The translations under genes were made by a program, and so were the position numbers. From assembly GCF_028610625.1 (NCBI RefSeq), contig NZ_JAQQWU010000001.1:496001-560000 (forward strand): DNA of 64,000 bases, written 5' to 3'. Source of the DNA: Guptibacillus spartinae (GTDB lineage: Bacteria; Bacillota; Bacilli; Bacillales; Guptibacillaceae). The notes under the pieces are model-generated. The model was not told the DNA's origin. It saw only the letters and a list, made by a program, of their open reading frames with translations, and did not search any database. Shown in pieces: positions 19,153-31,100 of this stretch. The number at the start of each line of letters is the position of its first letter. Within the stretch, counting starts at the first letter, position 1.

Positions 19153-19884
19153 ATGGCAGTAATCTCTATGAAACAGCTTCTTGAAGCTGGGGTACACTTC
19201 GGTCATCAGACTCGTCGTTGGAACCCGAAAATGAAACCTTATATCTTCACTGAAAGAAACGGTATCTACATTATCGATCTTCAAAAAACAGTGAAGAAAG
19301 TCGAAGAGGCTTATAACTTCGTTCGTGACATCGCTCAGGACGGTGGTAAAGTTCTTTTCGTCGGTACTAAAAAGCAAGCGCAAGATTCCGTTAAGGATGA
19401 AGCGATCCGTGCTGGTCAATACTACATCAACCAACGCTGGTTGGGTGGAACACTTACAAACTTTGAAACAATTCAAAAGCGTATTAACCGCCTGAAGAGC
19501 CTTGAGAAGATGCAAGAAGACGGTACTTTCGAAGTACTACCTAAGAAAGAAGTTATCCTTCTTAAAAAAGAAATGGATCGCCTTGAAAGATTCCTTGGTG
19601 GTATTAAAGATATGAACGGCGTTCCAGACGCATTGTTCGTAATCGACCCTCGCAAAGAGCGTATCGCTATTGCTGAGGCTCGTAAGCTTAATATCCCAAT
19701 CGTTGCGATCGTGGATACAAACTGTGATCCAGATGAGATCGACTATATTATCCCTGGTAACGACGATGCAATCCGCGCTGTGAAACTTCTAACTGCTAAA
19801 ATGGCTGACGCTGTGATCGAAGTTAGCAAAGTAGAAGAAGAAGCAGAAGTTGAAGCGGTAGAAACTGAAGAAACATCTGTATAA
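19153..19884 (+). CDS. rpsB: 30S ribosomal protein S2
   Basis: Late-binding small-subunit protein between head and body. The 243-residue protein begins [20 protein letters not shown], contains [17 protein letters not shown], the coiled-coil insertion (about 100-155) and the C-terminal acidic tail. The ATG at 19153 is preceded by TTAGGAGGAACAC; an upstream in-frame ATG at 19111 adds 14 residues that are not S2-like. It is followed by tsf, the usual rpsB-tsf-pyrH-frr order, with a strong terminator in between. Confidence 0.97.
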   Translation: MAVISMKQLLEAGVHFGHQTRRWNPKMKPYIFTERNGIYIIDLQKTVKKVEEAYNFVRDIAQDGGKVLFVGTKKQAQDSVKDEAIRAGQYYINQRWLGGTLTNFETIQKRINRLKSLEKMQEDGTFEVLPKKEVILLKKEMDRLERFLGGIKDMNGVPDALFVIDPRKERIAIAEARKLNIPIVAIVDTNCDPDEIDYIIPGNDDAIRAVKLLTAKMADAVIEVSKVEEEAEVEAVETEETSV

Positions 19885-19895
19885 GAACACAAAGG

Positions 19896-19936
19896 GGTGA
19901 TAAAGGGGAACTCTAACCCCTTTATCACCTTTTTTT
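19896..19936 (+). terminator. Terminator/attenuator between rpsB and tsf
   Basis: GGTGATAAAGGGG (19896-19908) pairs perfectly with CCCCTTTATCACC (19917-19929), followed by seven T. Readthrough or a separate promoter must supply tsf. Confidence 0.9.
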
Positions 19937-19984
19937 AACCCAAAAGGGTATGATTACATATCATAATTCAAGGAGGAATTACTA

Positions 19985-20866
19985 ATGGCAGTAACAGCTC
20001 AAATGGTAAAAGAATTGCGTGCACAAACTGGTGCAGGTATGATGGATTGCAAAAAAGCTCTAACAGAAAACGATGGTGACATGGACAAAGCGATCGACTG
20101 GCTTCGTGAGAAAGGAATTTCTAAAGCAGCTAAAAAGGCTGACCGCGTAGCAGCTGAAGGTCTTGCAAGCATCGCAGTTGAAGGGAATAAAGCGGTTATC
20201 GCTGAAATTAACTCAGAAACTGACTTTGTCGCTAAGAACGAAAGCTTCACAACGTTGATCAACGACATTGCACATCACCTACTTCAAGCTAACCCAGAGT
20301 CTGTTGATGCAGCTCTTGAAAGCAAAATGGAGAACGGACAAACTGTTACAGAATTCTTAAACAATGCAATTGCTAAAATCGGTGAGAAAATTTCTCTTCG
20401 TCGCTTCCAAATTATTGAGAAGACGGATGCAGATGCATTCGGCGCATACCTTCACATGGGAGGACGTATCGGCGTTCTAACACTTCTTGAAGGCACTACT
20501 GACGAAGAAGTAGCAAAAGACGTTGCAATGCACACAGCTGCTGTTAACCCTCGTTTCGTATCTCGTGATGCTGTTCCAGCTGAAGAAGTTGAGCGCGAGC
20601 GCGAAGTACTTAAGCAACAAGCTTTAAACGAAGGTAAGCCAGAGAAAATTGTTGAGAAAATGGTAGAAGGCCGTATTAACAAATTCTTCGAAGAAATTTC
20701 TCTTGTTGATCAGCCGTTTGTTAAAGACACTGATCAAAAAGTAGGGAAGTACGTTGAATCTAAAGGCGCTACTGTAAAAGGCTTCATCCGCTACGAAGTT
20801 GGCGAAGGCATGGAGAAACGTGAAGATAACTTCGCTGAAGAAGTTATGTCTCAAGTGAAGAAGTAA
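19985..20866 (+). CDS. tsf: Translation elongation factor Ts
   Basis: Guanine nucleotide exchange factor for EF-Tu. The 293-residue protein has the N-terminal UBA-like domain ([20 protein letters not shown]), then the EF-Tu-contacting core with [11 protein letters not shown]. Its length equals that of B. subtilis. The site is AAGGAGG. A weak own promoter is possible in the gap after the rpsB terminator (TTAACC, 18 bp, TATCAT at 19959), next to the inverted repeat TATGAT/ATCATA at 19949-19965. Confidence 0.98.
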   Translation: MAVTAQMVKELRAQTGAGMMDCKKALTENDGDMDKAIDWLREKGISKAAKKADRVAAEGLASIAVEGNKAVIAEINSETDFVAKNESFTTLINDIAHHLLQANPESVDAALESKMENGQTVTEFLNNAIAKIGEKISLRRFQIIEKTDADAFGAYLHMGGRIGVLTLLEGTTDEEVAKDVAMHTAAVNPRFVSRDAVPAEEVEREREVLKQQALNEGKPEKIVEKMVEGRINKFFEEISLVDQPFVKDTDQKVGKYVESKGATVKGFIRYEVGEGMEKREDNFAEEVMSQVKK

Positions 20867-20873
20867 AACAATG

Positions 20874-20902
20874 ATAGGGAACACGCCGTGTTCCCTATTT
20901 TT
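20874..20902 (+). terminator. Intrinsic terminator after tsf
   Basis: ATAGGGAACACG (20874-20885) pairs with CGTGTTCCCTAT (20887-20898), followed by TTTT. Confidence 0.85.
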
Positions 20903-20939
20903 CAAGAACAAATACTGATAAACATGCTGGAGGGTTAAA

Positions 20940-21665
20940 ATGAGCGGAGCCAAGTATGAACGCGTTGTGTTAAAATTAAGCGGAGAAGCATTGTCCGGTG
21001 GAGAAGGTCAAGGAATCTCACCTTCAATCGTTCAATCAATCGCATCACAGGTGAAGGAAATTCATGAAATGGGTGTAGAAGTTGCCGTCGTTGTTGGTGG
21101 TGGAAACATCTGGCGTGGAAAAGTAGGCAGTGAAATGGGAATGGATCGTGCTACTGCTGATTATATGGGAATGCTTGCAACCGTAATGAATTCACTTGCT
21201 ATGCAGGATAGCTTAGAGAGCATTGGAGTTGAAACACGTGTTCAAACTTCAATCGAAATGAGACAGGTAGCAGAACCCTATATCCGTCGTAAAGCCATTC
21301 GTCACCTTGAGAAAAAACGCGTTGTTATTTTTGCGGCAGGTACTGGTAACCCATACTTCTCAACAGATACAACGGCAGCTCTTCGGGCAGCAGAGATTGA
21401 AGCGGACGTTATTTTAATGGCGAAGAACAATGTAGATGGTGTATATACGGCAGATCCAACTGTTGACGCGACTGCGAAGAAGTATGACACACTGTCTTAC
21501 CTTGATGTCCTCAAAGAAGGATTGGCTGTTATGGACTCTACAGCTTCGTCACTTTGTATGGATAACGATATTCCACTTGTTGTCTTCTCAATTATGGAAG
21601 AAGGTAATATTAAGCGCGCCATTTGTGGCGAAGAAATTGGAACAGTAGTAAAGGGGAGAAATTAA
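20940..21665 (+). CDS. pyrH: UMP kinase
   Basis: Amino-acid-kinase-fold enzyme that phosphorylates UMP to UDP for nucleotide synthesis; hexameric in bacteria. The 241-residue protein shows [23 protein letters not shown] and [14 protein letters not shown]. Length matches (240). The gene stops 1 nt before the frr start, so pyrH and frr are tightly coupled. GGAGGG precedes the ATG. Confidence 0.98.
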   Translation: MSGAKYERVVLKLSGEALSGGEGQGISPSIVQSIASQVKEIHEMGVEVAVVVGGGNIWRGKVGSEMGMDRATADYMGMLATVMNSLAMQDSLESIGVETRVQTSIEMRQVAEPYIRRKAIRHLEKKRVVIFAAGTGNPYFSTDTTAALRAAEIEADVILMAKNNVDGVYTADPTVDATAKKYDTLSYLDVLKEGLAVMDSTASSLCMDNDIPLVVFSIMEEGNIKRAICGEEIGTVVKGRN

Positions 21666-21666
21666 G

Positions 21667-22224
21667 ATGACGAAAGAAATCTTGAAAAACGCTGAAGAAC
21701 GTATGCAGAATGGAATTTCAAGCTTAAAGCGTGAGCTAGCGACACTACGAGCAGGAAGAGCAAATGCGTCTCTACTTGATAAAGTTCAAGTGGATTACTA
21801 CGGTGCTCCAACACCTGTTAACCAGCTTGCTGGTGTTTCTGTTCCAGAAGCGCGTATGCTATTGATCCAACCTTACGACAAAACGGCAATTGGCGATATT
21901 GAAAAAGCTATTCTTAAATCCGATCTTGGTCTTACACCTTCGAATGATGGAAATGTGATTCGTCTTACAATCCCAGCCCTTACGGAAGAGCGACGTAAAG
22001 ATCTAGTTAAACTCGTTAAGAAATATGCTGAAGAAGGCAAAGTTGTTATCCGTAATATTCGCCGTGATGCAAATGATGAATTAAAGAAACAAGAAAAAGA
22101 CGGCGACATTACAGAAGATGAGCTTCGCCGTGGAAACGACGATGTGCAGAAGCTTACTGACAAATATGTGGCCGAAGCTGACAGCATTGCTGCTGATAAA
22201 GAAAAAGAAATCATGGAAGTCTAA
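21667..22224 (+). CDS. frr: Ribosome recycling factor
   Basis: With EF-G it splits post-termination ribosomes. The 185-residue product has the classic L-shaped RRF composition: a long three-helix bundle with [19 protein letters not shown] and a small beta domain with [12 protein letters not shown]. Its length equals the B. subtilis factor. AGGGGAGA precedes the ATG, and an intrinsic terminator follows. Confidence 0.98.
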   Translation: MTKEILKNAEERMQNGISSLKRELATLRAGRANASLLDKVQVDYYGAPTPVNQLAGVSVPEARMLLIQPYDKTAIGDIEKAILKSDLGLTPSNDGNVIRLTIPALTEERRKDLVKLVKKYAEEGKVVIRNIRRDANDELKKQEKDGDITEDELRRGNDDVQKLTDKYVAEADSIAADKEKEIMEV

Positions 22225-22256
22225 TTCAATAACATGTAAAATAAGATAATAAAAGG

Positions 22257-22284
22257 ACCCTCTTTTCCCACAGGGGGTTTTTTT
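22257..22284 (+). terminator. Intrinsic terminator after frr
   Basis: ACCCTC (22257-22262) pairs with GGGGGT (22273-22278, one G-T pair), followed by a run of seven T. Confidence 0.8.
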
Positions 22285-22315
22285 GTTAAGTAAGTGACAC
22301 AATGGAGGATTTGCA

Positions 22316-23083
22316 ATGCTTGGGAAGTTCTCGAACTGGATGAGAAAGAATGAAGATGAGGAACAATTAGAAATTAACACATCTGCTAATATCCCAGGGC
22401 ATATTGCGATCATTATGGATGGCAATGGACGCTGGGCCAAGAAGCGAGGTCTCCCACGTGTGGCTGGCCACCGTGAAGGTGTGAAGGTTGTGAAGAAAAT
22501 TGTTCGAAAAGCAAATGACTTAGGTGTTCAATACTTAACGCTTTATGCCTTTTCAACTGAAAATTGGAAGCGACCGAAAGAGGAAGTAGACTTTTTGATG
22601 AAGCTCCCAGAACAATTTTTACTTAGTCATCTGCCCGAATTAATTGAGCAGAATGTTCAAGTACGAATAATGGGAGAACGAGAGCAGCTGCCCCCCCACA
22701 CGTTCAAAGCCATTAGTAAGGCAGTGAATGAAACGAAAGACAATACCGGATTAATTCTTAATTTCGCACTCAATTATGGCAGTCGTCATGAAATGAAAAC
22801 AGCCATGCAGCGGTTATTAAGTGACGTGAAAAAGGGGATACTGACGGAAGAAGAGATTACGGAAGAGAAAATTTCTTCCTATTTACTCAGCAGTCAATAC
22901 CCGGATCCGGATTTACTTATACGGACAAGCGGAGAAATTCGCTTGAGTAACTTTATGCTCTGGCAGTTGGCTTATACAGAACTTTGGTTTACAGAAGTTC
23001 TTTGGCCAGATTTCACAGAGCACCATTTTCTTGAGGCCGTACAGGAATATCAACGAAGAGGTAGACGTTACGGCGGGGTGTAA
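22316..23083 (+). CDS. uppS: Undecaprenyl diphosphate synthase
   Basis: cis-Prenyltransferase that builds the C55 lipid carrier for peptidoglycan and teichoic acids. The 255-residue protein has the substrate loop IIMDGNGRWAKKRG (catalytic Asp35), FSTENWKRP, and the C-terminal LLIRTSGEIRLSNFMLWQ and WPDF signatures. The short N-terminal charged extension (1-25) is usual in Bacillus. TGGAGGATT precedes the ATG. It starts the uppS-cdsA-dxr-rasP-proS-polC run. Confidence 0.97.
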   Translation: MLGKFSNWMRKNEDEEQLEINTSANIPGHIAIIMDGNGRWAKKRGLPRVAGHREGVKVVKKIVRKANDLGVQYLTLYAFSTENWKRPKEEVDFLMKLPEQFLLSHLPELIEQNVQVRIMGEREQLPPHTFKAISKAVNETKDNTGLILNFALNYGSRHEMKTAMQRLLSDVKKGILTEEEITEEKISSYLLSSQYPDPDLLIRTSGEIRLSNFMLWQLAYTELWFTEVLWPDFTEHHFLEAVQEYQRRGRRYGGV

Positions 23084-23104
23084 GTGTAGGAGGACATTAA
23101 CGTA

Positions 23105-23911
23105 ATGAAACAACGTGTTATTACGGGTGTGATTTTTGGCGCCCTTTTGTTAGGAATGATTGTTGTAGGAGACTGGCCATTCATTCTATTAATGGCGCTG
23201 GTTGCCACAATTGGGATGGTGGAACTGTTACTAATGAAGAAAATCACATTGGTTTCACTTCCTGGTTTACTTGCCATCGTTGGAACGTGGATCCTAGTCA
23301 TGCCTGATGCTTGGATTGCCTCAATAACATCATCTGTATTTACCAAAATCGATCTCTTATTCTTCGGATTGCTTATTTTACTGGCAATGACGGTTTTAAC
23401 GAAGAATAAGTATAGCTTCGATGAAAGCTCTTTTATTATGATGGCATCACTCTATGTTGGTTTAGGTTTCTATTACTTCACAGCAACAAGATACTTAGGT
23501 GAAAGTAATTTAGATGGCATGATCCATTTGTTTTTTATTATCTTTTTAATATGGGCGTCTGATTCCGGAGCCTATTTTGTAGGACGATCACTTGGCAAGA
23601 AAAAACTTTGGCCACATATCTCCCCGAACAAAACAGTAGAAGGTGCCATTGGTGGAGTAGTGATGGCAGTCATTGTGGGGGTTGTGTTCCAACTGATCTA
23701 TCCGGTATATGATTCCATGATTGTCGTTCTGATTGTATCTGTGTTAACGTCTGTTTTTGGACAGATTGGGGACCTTGTTGAATCTGCATTTAAGCGTCAT
23801 TATGGAGTGAAAGATTCAGGCAGTATCTTACCAGGACACGGAGGGATACTCGATCGATTTGATAGTCTCATATTCGTTCTCCCCCTTCTGCATTTACTTA
23901 ACCTGGTTTAG
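23105..23911 (+). CDS. cdsA: Phosphatidate cytidylyltransferase
   Basis: Integral membrane enzyme that makes CDP-diacylglycerol, the precursor of anionic and zwitterionic phospholipids. The 268 residues contain about seven to eight hydrophobic segments and the C-terminal CDP-DAG synthase signature ([21 protein letters not shown], written here as positions about 237-257). Length matches (269). GTAGGAGGAC lies before the ATG. Confidence 0.97.
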   Translation: MKQRVITGVIFGALLLGMIVVGDWPFILLMALVATIGMVELLLMKKITLVSLPGLLAIVGTWILVMPDAWIASITSSVFTKIDLLFFGLLILLAMTVLTKNKYSFDESSFIMMASLYVGLGFYYFTATRYLGESNLDGMIHLFFIIFLIWASDSGAYFVGRSLGKKKLWPHISPNKTVEGAIGGVVMAVIVGVVFQLIYPVYDSMIVVLIVSVLTSVFGQIGDLVESAFKRHYGVKDSGSILPGHGGILDRFDSLIFVLPLLHLLNLV

Positions 23912-23943
23912 ACGAAACAGAGTGGATTGGAGGAACGGTTCGT

Positions 23944-25092
23944 TTGAAGAAAATTAGCTTACTAGGAGCATCTGGTTCGATCGGTGTTCAGACTCTCGAT
24001 ATTGTGAGAATGCATCCTGACAAGTTTTCTCTAGTAGCGATTTCAGTAGGGAAAAATGTCAAGAAAGCGATAGAAATAGCTGAGGAATTTAAGCCGAAGT
24101 TATTATCTGTCCAAAAGAAAGAAGATGCTGAATCGCTCAGAAGAACCATTTCAAGAAAAACGAAAATTGTCTATGGCGAGGAAGGATTAGTAGAAGTAGC
24201 CTGCCATCATGAAACAACCGTTCTCGTTAATGCAATTCTAGGAAGTATCGGACTTTCTCCGACTCTTTCAGCAATTGAACAGGGAAAAACAATTGCGATT
24301 GCAAATAAAGAAACGTTAGTAACAGCAGGTCACCTTGTAACGGAAGCTGCCAAAAAACATGGCTCTGCTCTTTTGCCAGTAGATAGTGAGCATTCAGCAC
24401 TCTTTCAGTGTTTAAATGGGGAAAAGCAGGATCAGATGGAACGGCTTATATTAACTGCATCAGGCGGTAGCTTTCGAGATAAAAAACGCGAAGAACTAGC
24501 GGGTGTTAGTGTCAATGATGCCCTCAATCATCCTAACTGGTCAATGGGAGCAAAGATTACAATTGACTCAGCTACAATGATGAATAAGGGGCTTGAAGTG
24601 ATTGAAGCGCATTGGTTGTTTGGCACGCCTTATGATCAAATTGATGTATTGCTTCACAAAGAAAGTATTATTCATTCAATGGTAGAGTACATAGACGGAA
24701 GCGTCATGGCGCATCTAGGTACTCCGGATATGCGAATTCCAATTCAATATGCACTTAGCTATCCTGATCGACTTGAAATCAGAAATGCAAAACGGTTAAA
24801 CTTATGGGAAGTCGGTCAATTACATTTTGATAAAGTAGATTTTGACCGCTTTCGTGCATTGAAGCTGGCTTATGAAGCTGGTCGTGCTGGAGGTTCTCTT
24901 CCAGCTGTATTAAATGCAGCAAATGAAACAGCCGTTGCCGCATTTCTAGAGGGTAAGATCGATTTCTTAACGATCGAAGAGCTCGTAGAAACAGCGATGG
25001 AGAAGCATGAAATTATTCAAAATGCGTCGCTTGAAGAAATCCTTGCAGTTGATTCTGAAACAAGATTACGAGTTCAGTCATTAATTAAATAA
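23944..25092 (+). CDS. dxr: 1-deoxy-D-xylulose 5-phosphate reductoisomerase
   Basis: Second enzyme of the MEP isoprenoid pathway, converting DXP to MEP with NADPH. The 382-residue product has the NADPH motif GASGSIG (8-14), the metal-binding [11 protein letters not shown] segment and the [15 protein letters not shown] segment. The start is a TTG at 23944 behind GGAGGAACGG; length matches (383). With uppS nearby it groups isoprenoid and lipid-carrier synthesis. Confidence 0.97.
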   Translation: MKKISLLGASGSIGVQTLDIVRMHPDKFSLVAISVGKNVKKAIEIAEEFKPKLLSVQKKEDAESLRRTISRKTKIVYGEEGLVEVACHHETTVLVNAILGSIGLSPTLSAIEQGKTIAIANKETLVTAGHLVTEAAKKHGSALLPVDSEHSALFQCLNGEKQDQMERLILTASGGSFRDKKREELAGVSVNDALNHPNWSMGAKITIDSATMMNKGLEVIEAHWLFGTPYDQIDVLLHKESIIHSMVEYIDGSVMAHLGTPDMRIPIQYALSYPDRLEIRNAKRLNLWEVGQLHFDKVDFDRFRALKLAYEAGRAGGSLPAVLNAANETAVAAFLEGKIDFLTIEELVETAMEKHEIIQNASLEEILAVDSETRLRVQSLIK

Positions 25093-25107
25093 AGGTGGTA
25101 AGTGAAT

Positions 25108-26361
25108 ATGAACACTGTGATTTCGATCATTATCATATTCGGAGCACTCGTTTTTATCCATGAATTGGGTCACTTGCTTCTCGCAAAACGTGCGGGGATC
25201 CTGTGTCGAGAATTCGCAATAGGCTTCGGACCAAAAATCTTCACATTTAAAAAAGGGGAGACGGTTTACACAATCAGACTTCTTCCTCTCGGTGGATTTG
25301 TCCGGATGGCGGGCGAAGATCCTGAAATGATTGAATTGAAACCTGGCCAGCGCGTCGGTCTTCTTTTCAACGCTGAAAACAAAGTAGAAAAGATTGTGAT
25401 TAACCAAAAATCTGCTTATTCTAATCTTAAAGATGTAACAGTTGAAGAAGCGGATCTTGAGCGTGGCCTTTATATTAAAGGATACGAGGGAGAAGATGAA
25501 CCAGCGGTTGTTTACACGATTGATGAGACCTCTCATTATGTAATGGACGGTTCTGAGTTTCAAATTGCACCATACGACCGTCAATTTGGATCGAAATCGC
25601 TTTGGGATCGCTTCCTTGCTATTTTTGCTGGTCCAGTTATGAACTTTTTGTTAGCAATTGTTATTTTCATTGCGCTAGGTTTATTACAGGGAACACCGAC
25701 GAACCAGGTAAAAGAAGTGGTTGATGGAAGTCCTGCTGAACAAGCAGGGATGGTCAATGGTGATGTTATTACTGAAATCAATGGAACTGAAATAACGGGG
25801 TGGAATCAAATGACCTCGATTATTCAGGAAAATGCGAATAATCAGCTTGGTTTTAACGTTGATCGAAATGGAGAAAATGTATCTCTATCGATTACGCCTG
25901 AGAAACAAGAGCTATCAGAGAACCAGTCAGTAGGTCGGATTGGTGTGGCACCTGAATATCAGGTGAACTTCTTAGATTCGATTGTCTTTGGATTTACCTC
26001 AACCTACGAATTTGGAAAGGCGATCTTTGTAGGACTTGGGCAACTAGTTACTGGCCAACTTTCAATTGATGCTTTTTCTGGACCAGTAGGTATTTATAGT
26101 TATACGGAAGAAGCTGCTTCAGGAGGTCTATATGTCTTAATGAGATGGGCCGGCTTCTTAAGCATTAATCTTGGGATCTTTAACCTGTTGCCGCTTCCTG
26201 CACTAGATGGAGGAAGACTTCTCTTCATTGGTGTTGAAGCGTTACGAGGAAAGCCTATTGATCCTCAAAAGGAAAGCCTTGTTCACTTTATTGGCTTTTC
26301 GTTCCTTATGTTGCTGATGTTAGTTGTAACATGGAATGATATCCAGCGCTTCTTTTTATAA
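25108..26361 (+). CDS. rasP: Site-2 intramembrane zinc metalloprotease RasP/RseP
   Basis: Membrane protease that cuts within transmembrane helices; in B. subtilis it cleaves the anti-sigma factor RsiW and remnants of signal peptides and FtsL. The 417-residue protein has the zinc motif HELGH (18-22) in the first membrane segment, a PDZ domain (about 185-270) and the C-terminal membrane motif NLLPLPALDGGRLLF, which gives the third zinc ligand Asp. The ATG at 25108 lies 9 nt behind AGGTGG; a GTG at 25102 is too close. Confidence 0.96.
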   Translation: MNTVISIIIIFGALVFIHELGHLLLAKRAGILCREFAIGFGPKIFTFKKGETVYTIRLLPLGGFVRMAGEDPEMIELKPGQRVGLLFNAENKVEKIVINQKSAYSNLKDVTVEEADLERGLYIKGYEGEDEPAVVYTIDETSHYVMDGSEFQIAPYDRQFGSKSLWDRFLAIFAGPVMNFLLAIVIFIALGLLQGTPTNQVKEVVDGSPAEQAGMVNGDVITEINGTEITGWNQMTSIIQENANNQLGFNVDRNGENVSLSITPEKQELSENQSVGRIGVAPEYQVNFLDSIVFGFTSTYEFGKAIFVGLGQLVTGQLSIDAFSGPVGIYSYTEEAASGGLYVLMRWAGFLSINLGIFNLLPLPALDGGRLLFIGVEALRGKPIDPQKESLVHFIGFSFLMLLMLVVTWNDIQRFFL

Positions 26362-26402
26362 GAGCGACAGGACCTGTTTTAAGAATGAAATGAGGTGCAG
26401 GA

Positions 26403-28022
26403 ATGAAACAATCAAAATACTTTAATCCAACCCTTCGTGACAATCCAGCTGATGCGGAAATTAAAAGTCATCAGCTTCTTGTCCGAGCGGGTTTTATGCG
26501 TCAAAATGCGTCTGGGATTTATTCATACCTTCCACTAGGGAAAAAAGTATTAATGAAAATTGAAGAAGTGATCCGAAAAGAGCTTGATGGTGTTGGGGCA
26601 CAGGAGCTTTTAATGCCAGCTATTCAGCCGGCGGAATTGTGGCAAGAAACAGGACGTTGGGATGTGTACGGACCTGAATTAATGCGACTAAAAGACCGTC
26701 ATGGTAGACCGTTTGCGCTAGGTGCAACACACGAGGAATTAATTACTAGTCTTGTACGCGATGAGCTAAAATCGTACAAACAGCTACCGGTCACGCTCTA
26801 CCAGATCCAAACAAAGTATCGCGACGAGCGTCGTCCGCGTTTTGGATTGTTACGAGGAAGAGAGTTCATTATGAAAGATGCATACTCTTTCCATTCTTCC
26901 GATGAACAGCTTGATGAGGCTTATCAAACGATGCATAGCGCATATAGCCGTATCTTTACAACGCTTGGTTTAAACTTCCGACCAGTTGTAGCAGATTCAG
27001 GCGCCATGGGCGGTAAAGATACAGAAGAATTTATGGCCCTTTCTAGCGTTGGGGAAGATACGATTGCCTACAGTGACTCTTCTGATTATGCTGCCAATAT
27101 TGAAATGGCAGAAGTTCACGTTACTTATGAGAAATCAGATGAGGCAGAAGCGCCTTTAGCTGAAGGGAAAGGTGAGGCTTCAGCAGATCGCCAAATTCAT
27201 GCAACGCTACTTAAAGTACAAGAGGAAACCATTCTTGTCTTAGTAAGAGGGGATCATGAATTAAATGACATCAAGGTCAAAAATCTTTTTGGCACCGATT
27301 TGGTGGAAGTCATAAATGAAGAAGTAGATGTAAAAACATTTGGTGGAAAGATGATGGCCGATCATGCTGTTCGTTCGATTGTAAATGGTTCATTAACCGG
27401 TAAGCATGCTTATCAAAATGTGAATCCAGACCGTGACCTTAATATCGAACGTTATGAAGACCTTCGCTTTATTCAAGAAGGAGATCCATCTCCTGATGGG
27501 AACGGATCGATTGTATTTGCAGAAGGCATTGAAATTGGACAGGTCTTTAAACTCGGTACGAAATATAGTGAAACCATGGGAGCTACTTACCTTGATGAAG
27601 GTGGGAAAGCGAAACCGATGATTATGGGTTGCTACGGCATTGGCGTCTCAAGAACACTTGCGGCGATTGCAGAACAAAACGCAGATGACAATGGACTAAG
27701 ATGGCCACTTGCTGTCACTCCGTTTCATGTTCACTTAATTACGATTAACGTGAAAGATGACGAACAAACCGCTTTATCTGATCGCCTCTATGATTCTCTA
27801 CGTGATCAGCGTTACGATGTCCTTTATGACGATCGAAAAGAGCGCGCGGGTGTTAAGTTTAAAGATGCCGACCTTATCGGACTTCCGATCCGAGTGATTG
27901 TTGGGAAGAAAGCGAACGAAGAGATAGTCGAAGTAAAGCGAAGAGATACTGGTGAGTCTATGGAAGTTTCAATGAATGACCTGAACGAGACAATCCAGCA
28001 GCTTTTAACACAAATGAACTAA
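26403..28022 (+). CDS. proS: Prolyl-tRNA synthetase
   Basis: Class II aminoacyl-tRNA synthetase of the bacterial type. The 539-residue protein has motif 1 around [15 protein letters not shown], motif 2 with [18 protein letters not shown], a central inserted editing domain (about 220-375) and the C-terminal anticodon-binding domain (about 440-539). It is slightly shorter than the B. subtilis enzyme (about 564), but all three parts are present. No T-box fits in the 41-nt gap upstream. Confidence 0.96.
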   Translation: MKQSKYFNPTLRDNPADAEIKSHQLLVRAGFMRQNASGIYSYLPLGKKVLMKIEEVIRKELDGVGAQELLMPAIQPAELWQETGRWDVYGPELMRLKDRHGRPFALGATHEELITSLVRDELKSYKQLPVTLYQIQTKYRDERRPRFGLLRGREFIMKDAYSFHSSDEQLDEAYQTMHSAYSRIFTTLGLNFRPVVADSGAMGGKDTEEFMALSSVGEDTIAYSDSSDYAANIEMAEVHVTYEKSDEAEAPLAEGKGEASADRQIHATLLKVQEETILVLVRGDHELNDIKVKNLFGTDLVEVINEEVDVKTFGGKMMADHAVRSIVNGSLTGKHAYQNVNPDRDLNIERYEDLRFIQEGDPSPDGNGSIVFAEGIEIGQVFKLGTKYSETMGATYLDEGGKAKPMIMGCYGIGVSRTLAAIAEQNADDNGLRWPLAVTPFHVHLITINVKDDEQTALSDRLYDSLRDQRYDVLYDDRKERAGVKFKDADLIGLPIRVIVGKKANEEIVEVKRRDTGESMEVSMNDLNETIQQLLTQMN

Positions 28023-28032
28023 AACTGTGGAT

Positions 28033-28063
28033 AGGTGCCAGTGGTACCTTCCACCTTTTTTTT
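28033..28063 (+). terminator. Probable terminator between proS and polC
   Basis: AGGTG (28033-28037) can pair with CACCT (28052-28056), or alternatively GTGG (28041-28044) with CCAC (28051-28054), followed by eight T. The stem is short, so termination may be partial. Confidence 0.5.
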
Positions 28064-28101
28064 CGCTACCTCTTCATATTTTAAGAAGGAGGAAGAATGG
28101 A

Positions 28102-31100
28102 ATGGACCAGGATTTAAACATACGGAAAGAACGTCTTCAGCTGCTCCTTCAACAAATATCGGTTCCGGATAAATTCGTTGACTATTTCAAGGATGGTTAC
28201 ATCTCAAAGTTAACGGTATATAAAGAAACAAGAAAGTGGCATTTTGATTTTCACTTTTCTGATGTTCTTCCTTTTCATGTTTACGAGTTATTTAGAAGTC
28301 GTTTACAAGACGGATTAAAACACATTGCCGAGGTTACCTATAGCATTGCAACGGATTCAGGTGGTAATGAAGACCTTGCAATGGCCTATTGGGAAAATGT
28401 TGTGGAGTTGATGCAGGACCATTCTGCGTCATTAACGAATGTCTTAAAAAGTCAAACGCCGAAAATAAGTGGAAACAAGCTGATTGTTACAGTACGTAAT
28501 GAAACAGAGGCGGCGATTGCCAGAAGAAAGTTATCAGCGCCACTAGCAGACTGTTACACAAATGCTGGCTTTCCGAAATACATGCTTGAAGTAGAAGTGA
28601 AGGCGTCTGAGCAAGATTATCAGAAGTTTGTTGAACAAAAGCAGCAGGAAGATCAGTCAAAAATGATGGAAGCGTTGATTGAAAAAGAAAAGGCAGATAA
28701 ATCTTCAAGCAAGAATGTACCGGATTCCCTTGTTATTGGGTACAAAATTAAAGAAGATCCTGTACCGATTGAAACGATTCAGGATGAAGAGCGTCGAATT
28801 GCTGTTCAGGGGTACGTCTTTCACGCTGAAACAAAGGAACTTAGAAGTGGTCGCACATTATTAACCTTTAAAATAACAGATTACACTGATTCGATTCTCG
28901 TAAAAATGTTCTCTCGAGATAAAGAAGATGTCCCAATCTTAGAAGCTGTTCGAAAAGGCATTTGGGTAAAGGTACGCGGTGGCATTCAAAACGATACGTT
29001 CGTCCGTGATCTTGTCATGATCGGGAATGATCTAACGGAAATCAAACCAGAATTGCGACAGGACGAAGCGCCTGAAGATGAAAAACGGATTGAACTGCAT
29101 GCTCATACGCAAATGAGTCAAATGGACGCGGTAAGCACAGCTGGTGGACTAATCTCCCAGGCAGCTAAATGGGGACATCCAGCGATTGCCATTACAGATC
29201 ATAATGTTGTTCAATCATTTCCTGATGCTTACGCTGCTGGTCAAAAGCATGGCGTAAAAGTGATTTATGGTCTTGAAGCTGATCTTGTCGATGATGGTGT
29301 ACCGATGGCTTATAATGAAGCCGACCGCGATCTTGAAACGGGCACTTACATCGTTTTTGACGTTGAAACAACCGGGCTTTCAGCTGTTTACAATAAAATT
29401 ATTGAGCTGGCCGCAGTGAAATTGAAAGATGGAGAAATTGTAGATAAATTTGAGCGGTTTGCGAATCCACATCACCCGCTATCGTCCACAACCATTGAAC
29501 TCACGGGAATTACCGACGATATGGTCATGAATGCACCTGAAATTGAAGATGTTATTAAAGATTTTCATGAATTTATGGGGGATGATATTCTCGTTGCCCA
29601 TAATGCTAGCTTTGATATGGGATTTTTAAATGTGGGCTTGCGTAATGTCGGTTTAGGAGAAGCGACTAATCCGGTCATTGATACGCTCGAATTGGCACGT
29701 TTTCTTTATCCAGAAATGCGAAATCACCGTTTAAATACGCTTTGTAAAAAGTTTGATATTGACTTAACACAACATCACCGAGCGATTTATGATGCGGAAG
29801 CAACAGGCTATTTATTGTGGAAGTTAGTGAAAGATGCGCTTGAGCGAGAGATCACGAATCACAACATGCTAAATGACAATATGGGTCAAACCGGTTTTCA
29901 GCGCACGCGTCCATCTCATACCATTATTTTGGCGAAAAATGACGTTGGCTTAAAGAACTTATTTAAACTCGTTTCTTTATCGCATATTGATTATTTTTAT
30001 CGAACGGCTAGAATTCCACGATCAAAGCTTGAGAAGTACCGAGAAGGCCTACTGATTGGTTCCGGATGCGATAAAGGTGAAGTTTTTGAAGGAATGATGC
30101 AGAAGTCTCCTGAAGAAGTAGAGGACATCGCAAAGTTCTATGATTACCTAGAAGTGCAACCTCCTCAAAATTACATGCATTTAATTGAGAAAGAACTTGT
30201 TCAGGACGAAATGGCTTTAAGAGAGATTATCGGTAAAATCGTTAAGCTTGGTGAGAAGTTGAATAAACCCGTTGTAGCGACTGGTAATGTACATTATCTT
30301 GAGCCTGAAGATCATATCTATCGAAAAATTTTAATTAAAGCCCAGGCGGGTAACCCGTTAAATCGCCAAACACTGCCACAAGTTCACTTTAGAACGACGA
30401 ACGAGATGCTCGATTGCTTTCATTTCCTTGGCGCAGAAAAAGCGAAGGAGATCGTCGTTCAGAAGCCTCAGGTAGTGGCCGATTTAATCGATGATATAAA
30501 ACCAATTAAAGACGATCTATTCACACCGCGAATTGAAGGCGCTGATGAAGAAATGCGTCAAATGAGCTATGGGATGGCTAGAAGTATATATGGCGATGAG
30601 CTTCCTACTATTGTGGAAGAAAGACTTGAAAAAGAACTAAAGAGTATTATCGGTCACGGATTCGCTGTTATTTATCTGATCTCTCATAAGCTTGTAAAAA
30701 AATCGCTAAACGACGGCTATCTAGTAGGATCTCGTGGTTCAGTAGGGTCTTCTTTTGTTGCGACAATGACAGAAATTACGGAAGTGAACCCATTGCCGCC
30801 GCATTACGTCTGTCCTTCTTGTAAGAAATCACAGTTCTTTGATGATGGATCAGTAGGCTCTGGATTCGATCTTCCTGATAAAAACTGTGAAGATTGCAAT
30901 ATCCCTCTTACAAAAGATGGTCACGACATTCCATTTGAAACGTTCCTTGGTTTTAAAGGAGATAAGGTGCCCGATATTGATCTAAACTTCTCAGGTGAAT
31001 ATCAGCCTCGTGCTCATAACTACACGAAGGAACTGTTCGGGGAAGATAACGTGTTCCGAGCAGGAACAATTGGTACGGTTGCTGAGAAAACGGCGTATGG

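Noticed and set aside
19036-19515. 159-codon minus-strand open frame over the rpsB leader and gene
   Set aside because: Antisense of highly conserved S2 codons; no independent support.
25081-25584. 167-codon minus-strand open frame opposite rasP
   Set aside because: Composition is that of an antisense translation (Phe/Arg/Asn-rich), it covers the rasP start, and no promoter is visible.
26362-26402. T-box upstream of proS
   Set aside because: The gap is only 41 nt, far too short for a T-box, and holds just the ribosome-binding site.
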